From Paulownia fortunei (lineage: Eukaryota; Streptophyta; Magnoliopsida; Lamiales; Paulowniaceae): 64,000 bases of DNA. Positions 47,088-59,651 of the stretch are shown in pieces (positions within the stretch are counted from its first letter, which is position 1; the number at the start of each line of letters is the position of its first letter). The translations under genes and the position numbers were made by a program. A model generated the notes under the pieces. That model did not search any database. It saw only the letters and a list, made by a program, of their open reading frames with translations, and was not told the DNA's origin. The stretch lies in NCBI GenBank assembly GCA_019321725.1, contig CM033115.1, positions 9,434,673 through 9,498,672 on the forward strand, written 5' to 3'.

Positions 47088-48663
47088 TGTTCGTAAAATA
47101 TATTGCAAATCGCAAGGGAATGGTGTCAAGTTTGAATACAATAGTGAGTTGAGTATCGTATGCATAAAGATTGTAATAAAATATTACAGCAAGTATTATA
47201 GTTCAAATAGTTCTAATTTTATCTAAAAAATCAAGTAATTATTGGTAAACAAAGTAAAATAAGATAAAAATTGCAAAGATAAAACTAGAGTTTTTAGAAG
47301 TAATACAACAAACACCTTATGAACAAGAAATTCTAAAAGAATGACTCACATAATTATCACATATGTTCTTCCTTCCAAAAACATACTAATTCAAGTTAAC
47401 AATACATGTAGGTCAAGAATTCCTAAGCTCATCAATTCCCTCTCTCGAGTGCCAAATTAATTATGAGTTCTAATATGAATTTCAATATCTCTATAAAAAC
47501 TCAAGAATAAAACTCTACAAAGGTTTAATGAATAATTCTTCAAAACATCAAAGATTTCATAAGCTTCTCAACTCTATGATTCCTAGGCTATGTTATCTTT
47601 ATGATCATGTATAATATTCCCTCTCTCGAGTATTGAATCTCATACATCAAATACTCTCAATTAATGGCCAAATAATCAAGATGCAATACTAAACAAGATA
47701 ACACAAACAAGATGAATAACATGAACTAATAATATTTAGAATTCAAAACATAGGATCAAATAAGGTTACATCATCCGCTAAAAAGAAATTTTTAGTTCAT
47801 CATGTATGAATATAACCTCAAGAAATACATAAGAAAGAGCATAAAAATTATTCACCAATTTGTAAAGTCGAAGAAATGGTTGAAGCTCTCCTTGTCTACA
47901 AGAATGTCTTTCTCTTAAGAATGACTCCTCTTTCTGTCCAGCAGTACTTCTTCTATCCAAGAACAACTCCTCACGTCTAGAATTCCTGTGGAGTCTCTTT
48001 GGGACCCTTAAAATCATATGGGAGAAGCCTGAAAGAGGATGACAAAAATCCATTTTTCCCCTTTTATCCACGTGACAACACGTAGGCGCTGACTGAACAG
48101 CTAACCACAGCCTGGCACTGAACATTCTATCTTTACCATCTGTAGCCTCTTTAAATTTATTTTTTACCACATTCTATTCTGAAATGGCTTTTTGTATCTT
48201 CATAAGAATTGTATCTCTATATCTTGGATTTACATAGGCACTTAAATCAACTAAATATGACATCTTTGGAGATAGTTATGCTTGAAATACCAAGATATGT
48301 CATAGTAGAAAATTTCAGCGCAGTGCTGACTCTTGAACTCAATTTTTCTTATTGGCATCGACAGAATTAGATTTTGTGGTAATCATAGAAGTTATAGATA
48401 TATCTCTTAGATTTCTATTGGTTTAAGAATCAAGTCAAAATCATAGTTTTGCAAAAATGTATGATTGAAATACAAAAACTACCATCAGTAGCACCACAAT
48501 TCAGATTCTTCAATATTTCAACCAAGTTTTTGGTTTCTTTTCATTTTCTTTCATTTTTGTCATTACCTACAAGATTTAAAACTAAATACATAAAAAGAAA
48601 CAAAAATACTTGAAAACAAATCAAATGTTAATAAAAAGGCATATGAATTATTGGTATAAATCA
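47088..48663 (-). repeat. L LTR shared by L1 and L2 (1,576 bp)
   Basis: Starts TGTTCGTAAAATATATTGC and ends TCA with a nine-base deletion just before the end (compare 53015-53030). It is L1's 5' LTR and L2's 3' LTR. The minus-strand open frame 47778-48170 lies within it, is not kept in the other copies, and is not called a gene. Confidence 0.87.
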
Positions 48664-50366
48664 AATACCCCCAAACTTTACCTTTTACTCGTCCTCGAGA
48701 AAAACTCAAAATCAAACAATCATGACTCATACTTTGGTCATGAATTACTAAACTTGATCAACCAATTCAAATGCCTCATCAATTTTTATTGCACATAAAT
48801 CTAAAGGTTAGTCACAAAGCTAGTCAAATGACACTACAAAACTTGTGCTTCATTAATCCAGTCATGAATTCAAAATGTATGTGTGTGAAGTGTCAAACTC
48901 AAGTTCCATGTATGCATTTTAAGTATAAATCTCACAACCAATGATTCTCATGGTCTAAGAAAAGGAGTTCTAGGTGTTCCATAGGCTTGCTTTTCATACA
49001 AATTCTCCACTAATATAGACATTTGCAAACTTGGATCAAAAAGACTTCAATAAGCTTGTAATGTAAGGCCTAGGTAAGAGAGCATAAAGCATTGCACATA
49101 GAATCTCGCTCTCCTCCTTTCTTTTCTCTTTCCTAATTGTGTTTCTTTAGTATTCATACTTTTCTTTTATTTTCTTTTTCACAATTTTTTTTCTTCTTTT
49201 TTTCATGAACCCCAAGGCTTCATTTCTTATTATTTTGCTTTCACAACCCCCAAACTTATTTCTTTTCATCAACATAAGTTGTCGTTTACATACTCCTAAA
49301 TACATTCACCCATGCCCTCAACATGTCTCCATATGATCCCTTGATAAGATTGTGCACAAAATGTCATACTTTAAGCTCTCTTAGGGACAATCATTAGTTT
49401 TTTGAACTATAAAGGGTCGGTATAGTGAGCTTCAAGAAATGAAGTTGAATAGTGGTCATTCATATGCCTTGCACATACCATTCTTTGAAAAGCAACTCAA
49501 ATGGGTAACTAGTGAATAGAAGTGTGATTATGGTAGGCTTGAATGGCACAAACGAGTCAAAGATGGTCTAAATCATTTCCAAATTTATAGTTATCTAGAA
49601 TTTTGGCTCAAAGAGTAATCAAGCAAGTTCTAGAATACCACAAAATGGCCAATACATCATTAGAAGCAAAATCCAACACCAAGTAGCATGTAATTCACAA
49701 GATTTTGACATGATGTGCTCAATAAAAATTCATCATTCATGATGAGGATCAAATACACATATGAATCACCATCTCACAAGACTAGCAATCTTTCTTTCCT
49801 CTAGACTCTATACAATATCAATTAGGTATTATCATAAACAATTGGTAATTAAGTTATTCATTCAATCACAAAATATGAACTCAACTTAGTTTGTCAACAA
49901 AGCATGCTTGCTTTTGGACTCTCATCACTCAACATGTGTAATACAAATTAAAAATTTTGGCTCAGATTTTCATATAAAGCACAAACACACAAAATACAAA
50001 TCCCACCCCCAACTTTAAAATTAACATTGTCCTCAACGTTTAAAGAATTAAATCACATAAGAGATGGAAATAAGAAACTCCCCTTTTCAATAGACGATGC
50101 ACTTGGAGTTCATGGGAGATCCACACATATCACCAAGTCAACATCCATCTACACAAGAAAAGAAAGCATGAAGCTTATGGGTTAAAGCAACAAAAAACAC
50201 AAACATAGACAAAGAAATGCAACAGTTAAACATGCCTAAATCTAGAAAGCAAACATATTTCAAAATCTAACTAAGAAATTATTAAAAAGTAAAAGAAAAA
50301 AAAAGGCTTGGGTTGTCTCCTAATAAGCGCTTGGTTTATAGTCGTCGGCCTGATTATCTTCTTTAG

Positions 50367-50561
50367 TCATCCTGGATCTAAAAATAAGTATTTATCATGC
50401 CACATATTTGTGTGCTCTAAGAGTGTAGGTGATACTTTCATATAGGCAAGGCGAGGATGATCCAAAGTAGCATCAAAGGCCTTTTGGACATCAATAATTG
50501 TATCCTCTATTACTGTGAATGGTCTTCCAAACATGGTAAAGATATACCTATCTTTTTTCAT
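50367..50561 (-). pseudogene. L2 protease-like remnant
   Basis: Contains YIFTMFGRPFTVIEDTIIDV, which resembles the 'P..LGRPFL.TA...IDV' block at the end of Athila-type aspartic protease (an intact-looking version is at 27095-27160). The active-site half is not readable. The L1 counterpart is near 45990-46190. Confidence 0.5.
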
Positions 50562-50745
50562 ATTAAAAATGAAAAAATCTATAGAGAAAAAGAATTGGTC
50601 ACCCTAGTAGGCCTTGCTTCATCTAGTGCATGCTTTCTGAAATTAAACAATGAAACTGAATTAGTGCTTGCATCTAGACCACATAATGATATTTCACAAG
50701 TAGAGTTTCCAATTGAATAAGGGATAATAAAACTCCCTGAATTGG

Positions 50746-51330
50746 TTAGCACTTGAGGTGGCTTCTCTTGTAAGATGGCATTACACTTTTCAATAGTTTC
50801 ACACTCCTTGATTTGTTGTTGTTTGATGGCTTTGCAATGCTCCCTTGATTAATTTTCATTGCACTTGGAAAGTTTTCTTTATGTTTTTTAGCATTAATTT
50901 CATTTGCAAGTTGTCCAATTTGATTTTCTATAGAATTCATTTGAGCTCCTAAACTTAGAGCTAGCTGCTCCAATTAAGCCTCAATGTTGTCTATCTTTAT
51001 TTTATTCTTATTGAATCGGGCTCTTATTTCACCAATGAAAGTACTTAGCAGATCTTCCAATGATGCCTTTTTCTCAACTCTGGTTTTCATAAATGAAGTG
51101 TTAGTGGATGCCATGGAATCCATTCTTTGAGAAGCTTCATAAGAAGTCCAAGCTGCAAATTGGTTAGAAAGAGAAGAAATTTGGGCATCAAGTTGTGTAA
51201 ATGGATCTATCTCAAGAACACCGATTACCTTTTCAATGGAAGACTTCTTGGAAAGCCATTGATAGCTATTAGTATCCATCGCCTCAAGACTCCTAGCCTT
51301 ATGCATATAAATACATATAACCCAATGCAA
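50746..51330 (-). pseudogene. L2 gag C-terminal fragment
   Basis: Two frames in register, 50974-51330 and 50746-50973, separated by one stop. Motifs as in L1: EAMDTNSYQWLSKKSS, DPFTQLDAQISSLSNQF, KKASLEDLLSTFIGEIRAR, then SLGAQMNSIENQIGQLANEI and a lysine/serine-rich tail. It lacks the capsid part and a zinc knuckle. The best-preserved coding segment of the L family in this window, yet still interrupted. Confidence 0.75.
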
Positions 51331-51428
51331 TGCAAGATATTCATCAAAATATGGAAAGAAAGTAAAAACAATCTAGACTAAAATCAAGACTAAGTCATAA
51401 CAATATTAATACAATTATGATAAAATAA

Positions 51429-51446
51429 TCTCCAGCAATGATGCCA
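51429..51446 (-). promoter_or_regulatory. L2 primer-binding site (tRNA-Asp type), degraded
   Basis: Six differences from the site at 56131-56148, all transitions and mostly at former C or G. Confidence 0.7.
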
Positions 51447-51452
51447 AAAACT

Positions 51453-53030
51453 TGTTCATGAAATATTTTACAAATTGCAAGTGCACGGTGTTAAGTTTTA
51501 ATACAACAGTGAGTTGACTATCGTATCTACAAGGATTATAATAAAAAATTACAACAAGTATTATAGTTCAAATAGTCCTAATTTTATCTAGAGAATCAAG
51601 TGATGATTGGTAAATAAAGTAGAATAAGATAAAAATTGCAAAGATAAAACTAGAGCTCTTAGAAGTAATACAACAAACACCTTATGAACAAGAAATTCTA
51701 AAAGAATGACTCACCTAATTATCACATATGTTCTTCCTTCCAAAAACATATTAATTCAAGTCAACAATACATATAGGTCAAGAATTCCTAAACTCATCAA
51801 TTCGCTCTCTCGAGTGTCGAATTGATTATGAGTTCTAATATGAATTTCAATAACTCTATAAAAACTCAAGAATAAAACTTTACAAAGGTTCAATGAATAA
51901 TTCTTCAAAACATCAAAGGTTTCATAAGCTTCTCAACTCTATGATTACTAGGCTATGTTATCTTTATGATCATGTATAATATTCCCTCTCTCGAGTATCG
52001 AATCTTATACATCAAACACTCTCAATTAATGGCCAAATAATCAAAATGCAATACTAAACAAGATACCACAAACAAGATGAATAACTTGAACTAATAATAT
52101 TTGGAATTCAAAACATAAGATCAAATAAGGTTACATCATCCGCTAAAAAGAAATGTTTAGTTCATCATGTATGAATATAATTTCAAGAAATACATAAGAA
52201 AGAGCATGAAAATTATTTGCCAATTTGTGAAGTCAAAGAAATTGTTGAAGCTCTCCTTGTCTCCAACAATGGCTTTCTCCCAAGAATGACTCCTTCTTCT
52301 ATCCAACAGCACTTCTTCTATCCAAGAACAACTCCTCACATCCAAAATTCCTTTGGAGGCTCTTTAAGGTCCTTAAAATCAGATGGGAGAAGCTCTAAAG
52401 AGGGTAAAAATCCCATTTTTCCCCTTTTATCAGTGTGACAACACGTAGGCACTGACTGGATAGCTAAGCACAGCCTGGCACTGAACATTCTATTTTTAGC
52501 ATTTACAGCCTTTTTAAACCCATTTTTGACTGCTTTTTATTTCAAAATAGCTTTTATGTTTTATAAGAATTGTAGCTCTATTTTTAGCTTTATATAGGCA
52601 CTTGAATAAACTAAATATGACATTTTTGGAGATAGTTATGCTGAAAATCAAGATATGTAATAGCAGAAAATTTTAGCCCAAAACTGACTCTTGAACTCAG
52701 TTTTTCTCATTCAGATCGATAAAATTAGATTTTTTGATAAACATAAAAGTTATAGAGATATCTCTTGGCTTTGTAGTTGTTTAAGAATCAAGTGAAAATC
52801 ATATTTTTGCAAAGATTTATGATTGAAATACAAAAACTGCCATCAGTAGTACCATAATTCAAATTCTTCAACATTTCAACCAAGTTTTTAGTTTCTTTCC
52901 ATTTGCTTTCCTTGTTGTTATTACCTATAAGATTTTGAACGAAATACATAAAAAATAACAAAAATACTTAAAAACAAACCAAATGTTAATAAAAAGGCAT
53001 ATGAATTATTGGTATAAAACCAACTTATCA
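51453..53030 (-). repeat. L2 5' LTR (1,578 bp, full length)
   Basis: TGTTCATGAAAT...CCAACTTATCA. The only full-length L LTR with both ends clear in the window. The small open frames 52157-52345 and 52217-52438 are overlapping shadows. Confidence 0.87.
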
Positions 53031-55953
53031 GGTAGCACATGTGTGTGCATGTGTATATATATATATTTGTTTTTTTTTCAAATGTAGCACTTTGAGAAAA
53101 TCGTAAAATATGTTCTCACATATAATCCTATATATAGAAAATTCATCGTTTATATAAAAACACAACATCCATTACAGTCACACTATTCTCAGACTTATTT
53201 ACTATAATATTTTAAGAGTTATATAAAACACGGCATCCCAAAGTTATGATACGATAGACTCAAAAATTAAAATAATACTTTATACTTTTAGAATAAGTAA
53301 AGACATTTTGCATTTTGTAAATCTTTCAAAGTTATGATAATAATTTACACAATAATAATGATTGTAAAAATTAGAATATGCCCACAACATAACCCAGTAG
53401 ATCGTCATCCATGTACACTGATCCTCAAAATCTGTAGGAACCCCAAAGGCTTGCCTAGTAAGTCCATGGTACAAGTATTACCAAACTCACTTATAATGCA
53501 TAAACTATATGAGCTAATGCTCAGCAAATAAAGATTATGCATGTCAAAGAATAATCCACAATATCAAATCATGCATCTCAAAATGCTATGCCCACAATGC
53601 AATTCCATACATCAAAATATTTCTCTCAAAATCTTTTCTTTCTTGGGCCCCTGACCAATGCTACTATCCCATGCACCAGAAAAGAGCTCTGCATACCGCC
53701 ATAATCCAATGGCCAATAATCATATAAGCATGTAAATGCATGCATACTTATAAGTATATAAATTCATGCATGCAAACCTGCAAATCCATGCATACGACCA
53801 TGCAAATCCATGCATGCTTCGGTGCGCTAGTAGTGGTCAGCAAAATCTTTTTCTTTCTCAGAATCATGCCGTGCAATGCAAGATTTATCATAATGCTCGT
53901 ATATGATGCATGGACATGCCAATGCCCATATATGTATGCTCAATGGACATGAATGATAGTAATGTGTGCCCTCTGCTATGCACATATGATCTATGGTATT
54001 ATATATAAATCATACATTTACTATATCTATGCATTGTAGTTGCAAATGAATCTTTACTTACTTTTGATCGATTGTGTATTACTTCTAGGTTTTTTAAGTA
54101 TTACTTCCCAACCCTATATGTGAAATAATCTATAAAAATACAAGATATTAATCACCATCCTCAATTAATAAGTTCATTATACCTAATGTAGTATAAAGAT
54201 CTTGAATCAGTTTAACTAAACAACCTTAACACTTAAAATATAACTGAATACAACCTTCTACGCACATTTGTTCCATATCTTAAATGTAGACTAACCTCAT
54301 TTAATTGATGTATTATAACTCTTATAATATCCTCCTAAATGTTAGGGATCAAATGCACCACATTTATGTTGGAACATGTAAATGAACCAAATGGGACATA
54401 TTCATAATTTTATATTTTTTTGCTGTCACATTAATTTATATGATAATTTTGACACCCATGGACATATTCATTCACTCCCCAATTTTTGTCACAGTTAGCT
54501 AACATAAAAAAAAATATAACCATGTCATATAATGGCTAAAACTCATGGATATAACTTTCCAAGTTCAGCTCCCTTTACAGCATACTGAAATAGGTTTTTC
54601 CTACCATAACAGTTTTACGCACTTCATGACATTAATGGTTTTGGCACCCTTAAGTATATCCAATCACTTCCAAATTTTCACCACACTTAGGTAACATATA
54701 CAAAGACACAACCAAATCATAGTATTATCAAAATTAATGGATTTAATGCTATAAAACCAGTCCCCTTCACATAGGATAGAATCTAAAATTCGATGGAGAT
54801 AATTCTGAGCATTTCTTTAATATCATGCCCTATTTCAATTTGTAACCAATGAAAATTTATTCCAATACTCTTAACTCATATATGAACATAGATATGATGA
54901 TACTTATAGGTTTTATTCAGCATACCATATACTTTTGAAGTCTAAAGTACAAGAAAACAGCAAGGTGACAGTTTCTGCCACAAGTATTTCCTATTAAGTG
55001 TTTGTCATCAAAAATCCTTTCTTTGAGCACCAAAGTCTAACTAAAAATTTTCTAACACTTTTATAAGAGATATTGAAAGCTTAATACACAATAAACACAT
55101 CCAGAATAATCTGTGCAGATTTTGAGGTTAAACTTGATGGCAATCACTTCTCCTTTGCTTTTCTTGCTTTTATTTCAACTTGGAATCAATTTAGAGAACT
55201 TGGAGATCTTAAGGTATGTGTTTGGAAGCTGAAAATGACTGAAATGAGGGTCAAGTCATGGCTTAAGGGTGAAGGAAATCTTGAGGTGGCACTTGAGGTG
55301 TTTGTTTAAGCTTGGTAGCAAGCATGAGATGTCTAGTTGTGGTATAAATCTAACATTTCACCCATCTTTCAAGCCTATATTAGATGTATATTACTGTACA
55401 TTAATTTTATTTCATTCTATTTTAATTACCATAAGATCCCATAGATAATTCATAAGTTAATTTCCTAGCCATTCATTTAATTTCTTACCTGATTGTCATC
55501 CGATTCTTGAATAATTATCCATATTAAAAATTATATAATATTATACATAAATAAATATTATAATATCACCTTTGAATCATATTATCTTATGTCCAATATC
55601 CCAAATATGCAATTTACCAATATATACTTTTGAAATACCTGGATAAAATTGAATCAAACCGTATAAGCTTATTAGTAACAACTTTAACACTTTCAAAATT
55701 ATAACCTATATATCCCATCGACATCCAATATTGATCAACCTTATTTTCTTTTTATTTCAATTTAATGTTGATTACTTATATTATGATGATCAACAACTAA
55801 CATCATATGAGATTTTCTAGAAATTTAATGATCAAATGTGATTATAAGGTAAAACGGATCATGCCATGCTAGTTTCAATGCAAGCACTTATGAATAACAC
55901 ATAATGCATGAATCATATTGGCCAAGTGAGCAGTGTCAGGCTCGTTTATTACA
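53031..55953 (-). repeat. G1-family solo LTR, outer end lost
   Basis: Matches the solo LTR 37135-40018 over most of its length, for example 53385-53450, 53630-53830 and 54530-54720, and ends TTTATTACA at 55953. The first ~50 bases of the LTR are missing at 53031, where it abuts the L2 LTR. On the high side it abuts L-family internal sequence. No target-site duplication found. Confidence 0.82.
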
Positions 55954-57465
55954 GTCTGCTTGATTTCTGAATCAAAATAACCCAAGTCAAGACTCCTAGT
56001 CTTATGCATACAAATACGTATAATCCAATGCAAAATAAGACAACAAAAAAATATGGGAAGAAAATAAAAATAATCTAAATTAAAATCAAGACCAAGTCAT
56101 AACAATATTAATGCAATTATGATAAAACAATCCCCGACAACGGCGCCAAAAACTTCTTCGCAAATTATATTGCAAACTGCAAGTGCACGGTGTCAAGTTT
56201 TAATACAACGGTAAATTGAGTATCATATCTCCAAGGATTGTAATCAAAAATTGCAACAAGTATTGTAGTCAAATAGTCCTAATTTTATTTAAAAAATCAA
56301 GTGATGATTGGTAAACAAAGTAGAATAAGATAAAAATTGTAAAGATAATACTAGAGTTCTTAGAAGTAATACAACAAATACCTTATGAACAAGAAATTCT
56401 AGAGGAATGACTCACCTAATATCACCTACGTTCTTCCTTCCAAAACATACCAATTCAAGTCAACAACACATGTAAATTAAGAATTCCTAAGCTCATCAAT
56501 TCCCTCTCTCGAGTGCCGAATTGGTTATGAGTTTCAATATGAATTTCAATATCTCTATAAAAACTCAAGAATAAAACTTTACAAAAGTTTAATGAATTCT
56601 TCTTCAAAACTTCAAAGATTTCATAACCTTCTCAACTCTATGATTCCTAGGTTATGTTATCTTTATGATCATGTATAATCTTCCCTCTCTCGGGTATCGA
56701 ATCTCATACATCAAATACTTTAAATTAATGGTCAAATAATCAAGATGCAATACTAAGCAAGATAACACAAATAAGATGAATAACTTGAACTAATATTGTT
56801 TGGAATTCAAAATATATGATCAAGTAAGGTTACATCATCTTCTAGAAAGAAATATTTAGTTCATCATGTATGAATATAACTTCAAGAAATACATAATAAA
56901 GAACGTGGAAATTGTTCACCAATTTTTGAAGTGAGAGGAATGGTTGAAACTCTCATTATCTCCAAAAATAGTTCCTTGTCTCCAACAATCTCCTCCTTCT
57001 ATTCAGCAGCACTCCTTCTATCAAGAACAGCTTCTCATGTGCAAGAATACCTTTGGAAGCTCTTTGGGGTCCTTAAAATTAGATGGGATATGTCCTAAGG
57101 AGGGCTAAAAAACTATTTTGCCCCTTTTATCCACATGGCAATGCGTAGACGCTAACTGGACAGCTAAGTACTGAACTTTCTATCCAAAATTTATTTCTCC
57201 AACATATGTAGCCTATTTAAACTGCATTTTCACCACCTTCTAGGACAAACCAACTTTTAGTGTCTTCATACGATTTGTATCGCTATCGCATAGCTTTCTA
57301 TACATCATAAATCATCTTAATATGATATCTGTGGAAAGAGTTATTCCTAAAATACCAAGATGTGTCATATAAGAAATTTTCAGTCCAGCGTTGACTTTTA
57401 AACTTGATGTTTCTCATTGAAATCGTAGGAACTAGATTTTGCGGTAAACATAAAAGTTGTAGATC
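55954..57465 (-). mobile_element. Third L copy (L3): body stub and truncated 5' LTR
   Basis: A 195-base stub of body next to the primer site (compare 51270-51452) is followed by an LTR from 56155 to 57465 (1,311 bases). The LTR is cut on the high side where a C1 LTR begins. Low side is cut by the G1 solo LTR. The three L copies share the same plan near the primer site. Confidence 0.82.
56131..56148 (-). promoter_or_regulatory. L3 primer-binding site (tRNA-Asp type), intact-looking
   Basis: The minus strand reads TGGCGCCGTTGTCGGGGA, complementary to the 3' end of plant aspartate tRNA with one likely substitution. It lies six bases from the LTR start. Confidence 0.85.
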
Positions 57466-58224
57466 TATTTGGTTCTTATAGCGATTTTATTGATTTATAC
57501 TTCGTTATTATTTTATAAAAAATAAAATTAATTTATTTAAAGTAAATAGAAATTACCCTCGTAGAACTCTTTCTCGTAAGATGATGAGGGAATCAATTCT
57601 CGATTTTGCAGCTATGACCAAAACTCCGTAACCTTGCCCGAAGTAGGAATTCAAATGTCTCCTCTCTAAAATGTCTACCTTTTGGATGTACAAACCAAAA
57701 TAATTTTTTTGCTAGTAGAAACTTATTTCGTTTATGAATTTGATTCTTGGAGTAGAATCATAATCCCTCAATCAACTAATGATTAGAGATTGTATTTGTG
57801 TAAATGAATAATTATAGATTAATTATTTTCTACACCTTTTTGAAGAGAAATAAAAAGGGGAGAGTAGAAGATGAAAAAATATGTTTCTTTTTCTTCTATG
57901 TAAGAGCCAAAATTTTAGAAAAATAAGTGAAGACTTTCTTCTCTCTTTCTCTCAAATTTTCGGCCACCTTAAAAATTAGAAGAGGTGTTGGCCAATTTCT
58001 AGAGTTGTATACACTCTTGGAATTGGCCACTAAGTGGCTTAATACACATATGTGTATTTTAGTCTAATTTTGAATAATCCCCATTATCTAATAATAACCA
58101 ACCAATCACTTTTCTCCCTCTCCTCTCCCTCTCCTCAATGTATATGACCATAATCAAGACTATATTAGTCTCTTAAAATTTGGCCATATCCATAATAATG
58201 GGGATTTTGATTTTAAAATCCTAT

Positions 58225-58271
<47 letters not shown>

Positions 58272-59651
58272 CGTATATATATAAATATATTTAATATATA
58301 TTTACATATTTATACGTACACACACATACACGTGTACATTAATATATATATAGATATATTCTATTTATCTTTTATTTATTTCTCTTCATTTAATCTAGTG
58401 AGCTCCTACAATTAGGCCACTAGTTATTATCTTGGGCTTGGACTTCAATAAAGTCCAACTAATTAATGCAATTAATTAATTAATCCCCAAAACTCAAATT
58501 AATCAATCAAATTGATTAAATTATTATACTTTATTTATTGGGTTTTCTAATCAAATTAGATTTAATTAAATAATTTAATTATTTAATTAAATATTTAATC
58601 CAACAATTGAACTAAATTAACCCTAATTAATTAATCTATATTAATTAATTACATCCAACAATTGAATTTACCAATTTCGAAATGTCAACATCTAAAATTA
58701 TATTCAACCCTTTTAGGCTCACAACTAATACTAACAATAGGTTTACAACTTTTGTAACTTATAAATAACGATTATTTGTAGCATGATTACCTAGTATTAG
58801 GTGAAATAATAAGTAAATTTATTTCCGTATACGTACGGTCCTTTGGATAACTAATCTTCCAATTGAATCTAGTGCATGGATTATAAGTCAAAACCTTAAT
58901 TAATTCAATAACTGTGATCCCATTTCAAGTTTAAGTGATTCCTGATGAATCAAAATTCATCCTGTCTTGGCCAAGATTTTCAAATCACAAACTATGAAAA
59001 TACAGGAGATTCTCTTATCAAATGACAAATGTTGAATCCTATTTGGTCATTAACAAACTTTCATGCACACCAATGCAACACCTAATATATCCTCTTTGTG
59101 ATTGTCAAGCAATCAGAAAATATATCAAAGTATTGTAGTATGTACACAAGACTACCATCATGCTTAAGTCCAAGGATTAGTCGTATACTATCACAACATG
59201 AAAATTCTTATTTGATTGGCAAAGTCTCCAGCTAAGAATTTCCTACTAGCCATGTTCGGTGAATTTGTTCTCTAACAAATACCCGCATATATGTACTTGC
59301 GTTATTATGATGATGCTAATGGAATGCATATTCTTGTCTTACGAGCATGCATTGTATGCATGAGTCTTATTGGGTTATTTGATGTTTGTCTCAAAAAACT
59401 CTTGATTGGGAACTTATTTAAAACTAAAACCTTATAGGCACATTCCATGATTACCATTATATGCGCGATCATATCTTACAGCTAAATTTGGTCTAAAAAC
59501 TTTATCTAATGCGCAGAAAGTAAATAAAAGACATAAGATAAATAAAGTATCTTTTTATTAATATGATTCCCAATAAGATTATTTTATAAATACACTGAAT
59601 AAAATACAATACACTCAATTTAATTAGGGCGTCGGACATCCTACTCTAATA
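57466..59651 (-). repeat. C1 copia LTR, third copy
   Basis: Starts TATTTGGTTC (altered from TGTTGGGTTC) and ends CTCTAATA; length 2,186. Internal landmarks match the LTRs at 3839 and 23596, including the AT palindrome near 58610-58660 and the 'gcacaccaatgcaacacc' phrase near 59064. The flanking pentamers AGATC and GAAAT do not match. It truncates the L3 LTR. Confidence 0.85.
58222..58330. repeat. (AC)n(TA)n microsatellite within C1 LTR
   Basis: About 30 bases of CA repeat followed by TA repeat and degenerate TATA/ACAC sequence. The other C1 LTRs have only a short TATA run at the matching place (4563-4592). Confidence 0.9.

Larger units (their letters stand above)
48664..51452 (-). mobile_element. 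L2 body
   Basis: Same plan as L1: degraded primer site 51429-51446, gag tail 50746-51330, protease-like piece 50367-50561, non-coding region with a purine-rich tract near 49105-49205, and polypurine tract 48664-48680. It has small indels relative to L1, for example a deletion near 49070 and one near 50590. Confidence 0.8.
43389..53030 (-). mobile_element. Tandem chain of non-autonomous L elements: LTR-body-LTR-body-LTR
   Basis: Three same-orientation LTRs (43389-44196 truncated, 47088-48663, 51453-53030) alternate with two homologous bodies (44197-47087 and 48664-51452). Each body has a primer site next to its 5' LTR and a polypurine tract next to its 3' LTR, so the middle LTR serves both. 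Bodies are ~2.8-2.9 kb and code only for a gag C-terminal piece and a protease-like piece; no RT, RNase H or integrase. This fits a TR-GAG/LARD-like non-autonomous gypsy element that depends on another element's enzymes. Confidence 0.85.

Noticed and set aside
47778..48170. 130-residue minus-strand open frame in the shared L LTR
   Set aside because: It is inside an LTR and not maintained in the LTR copies at 51453-53030 and 56155-57465.
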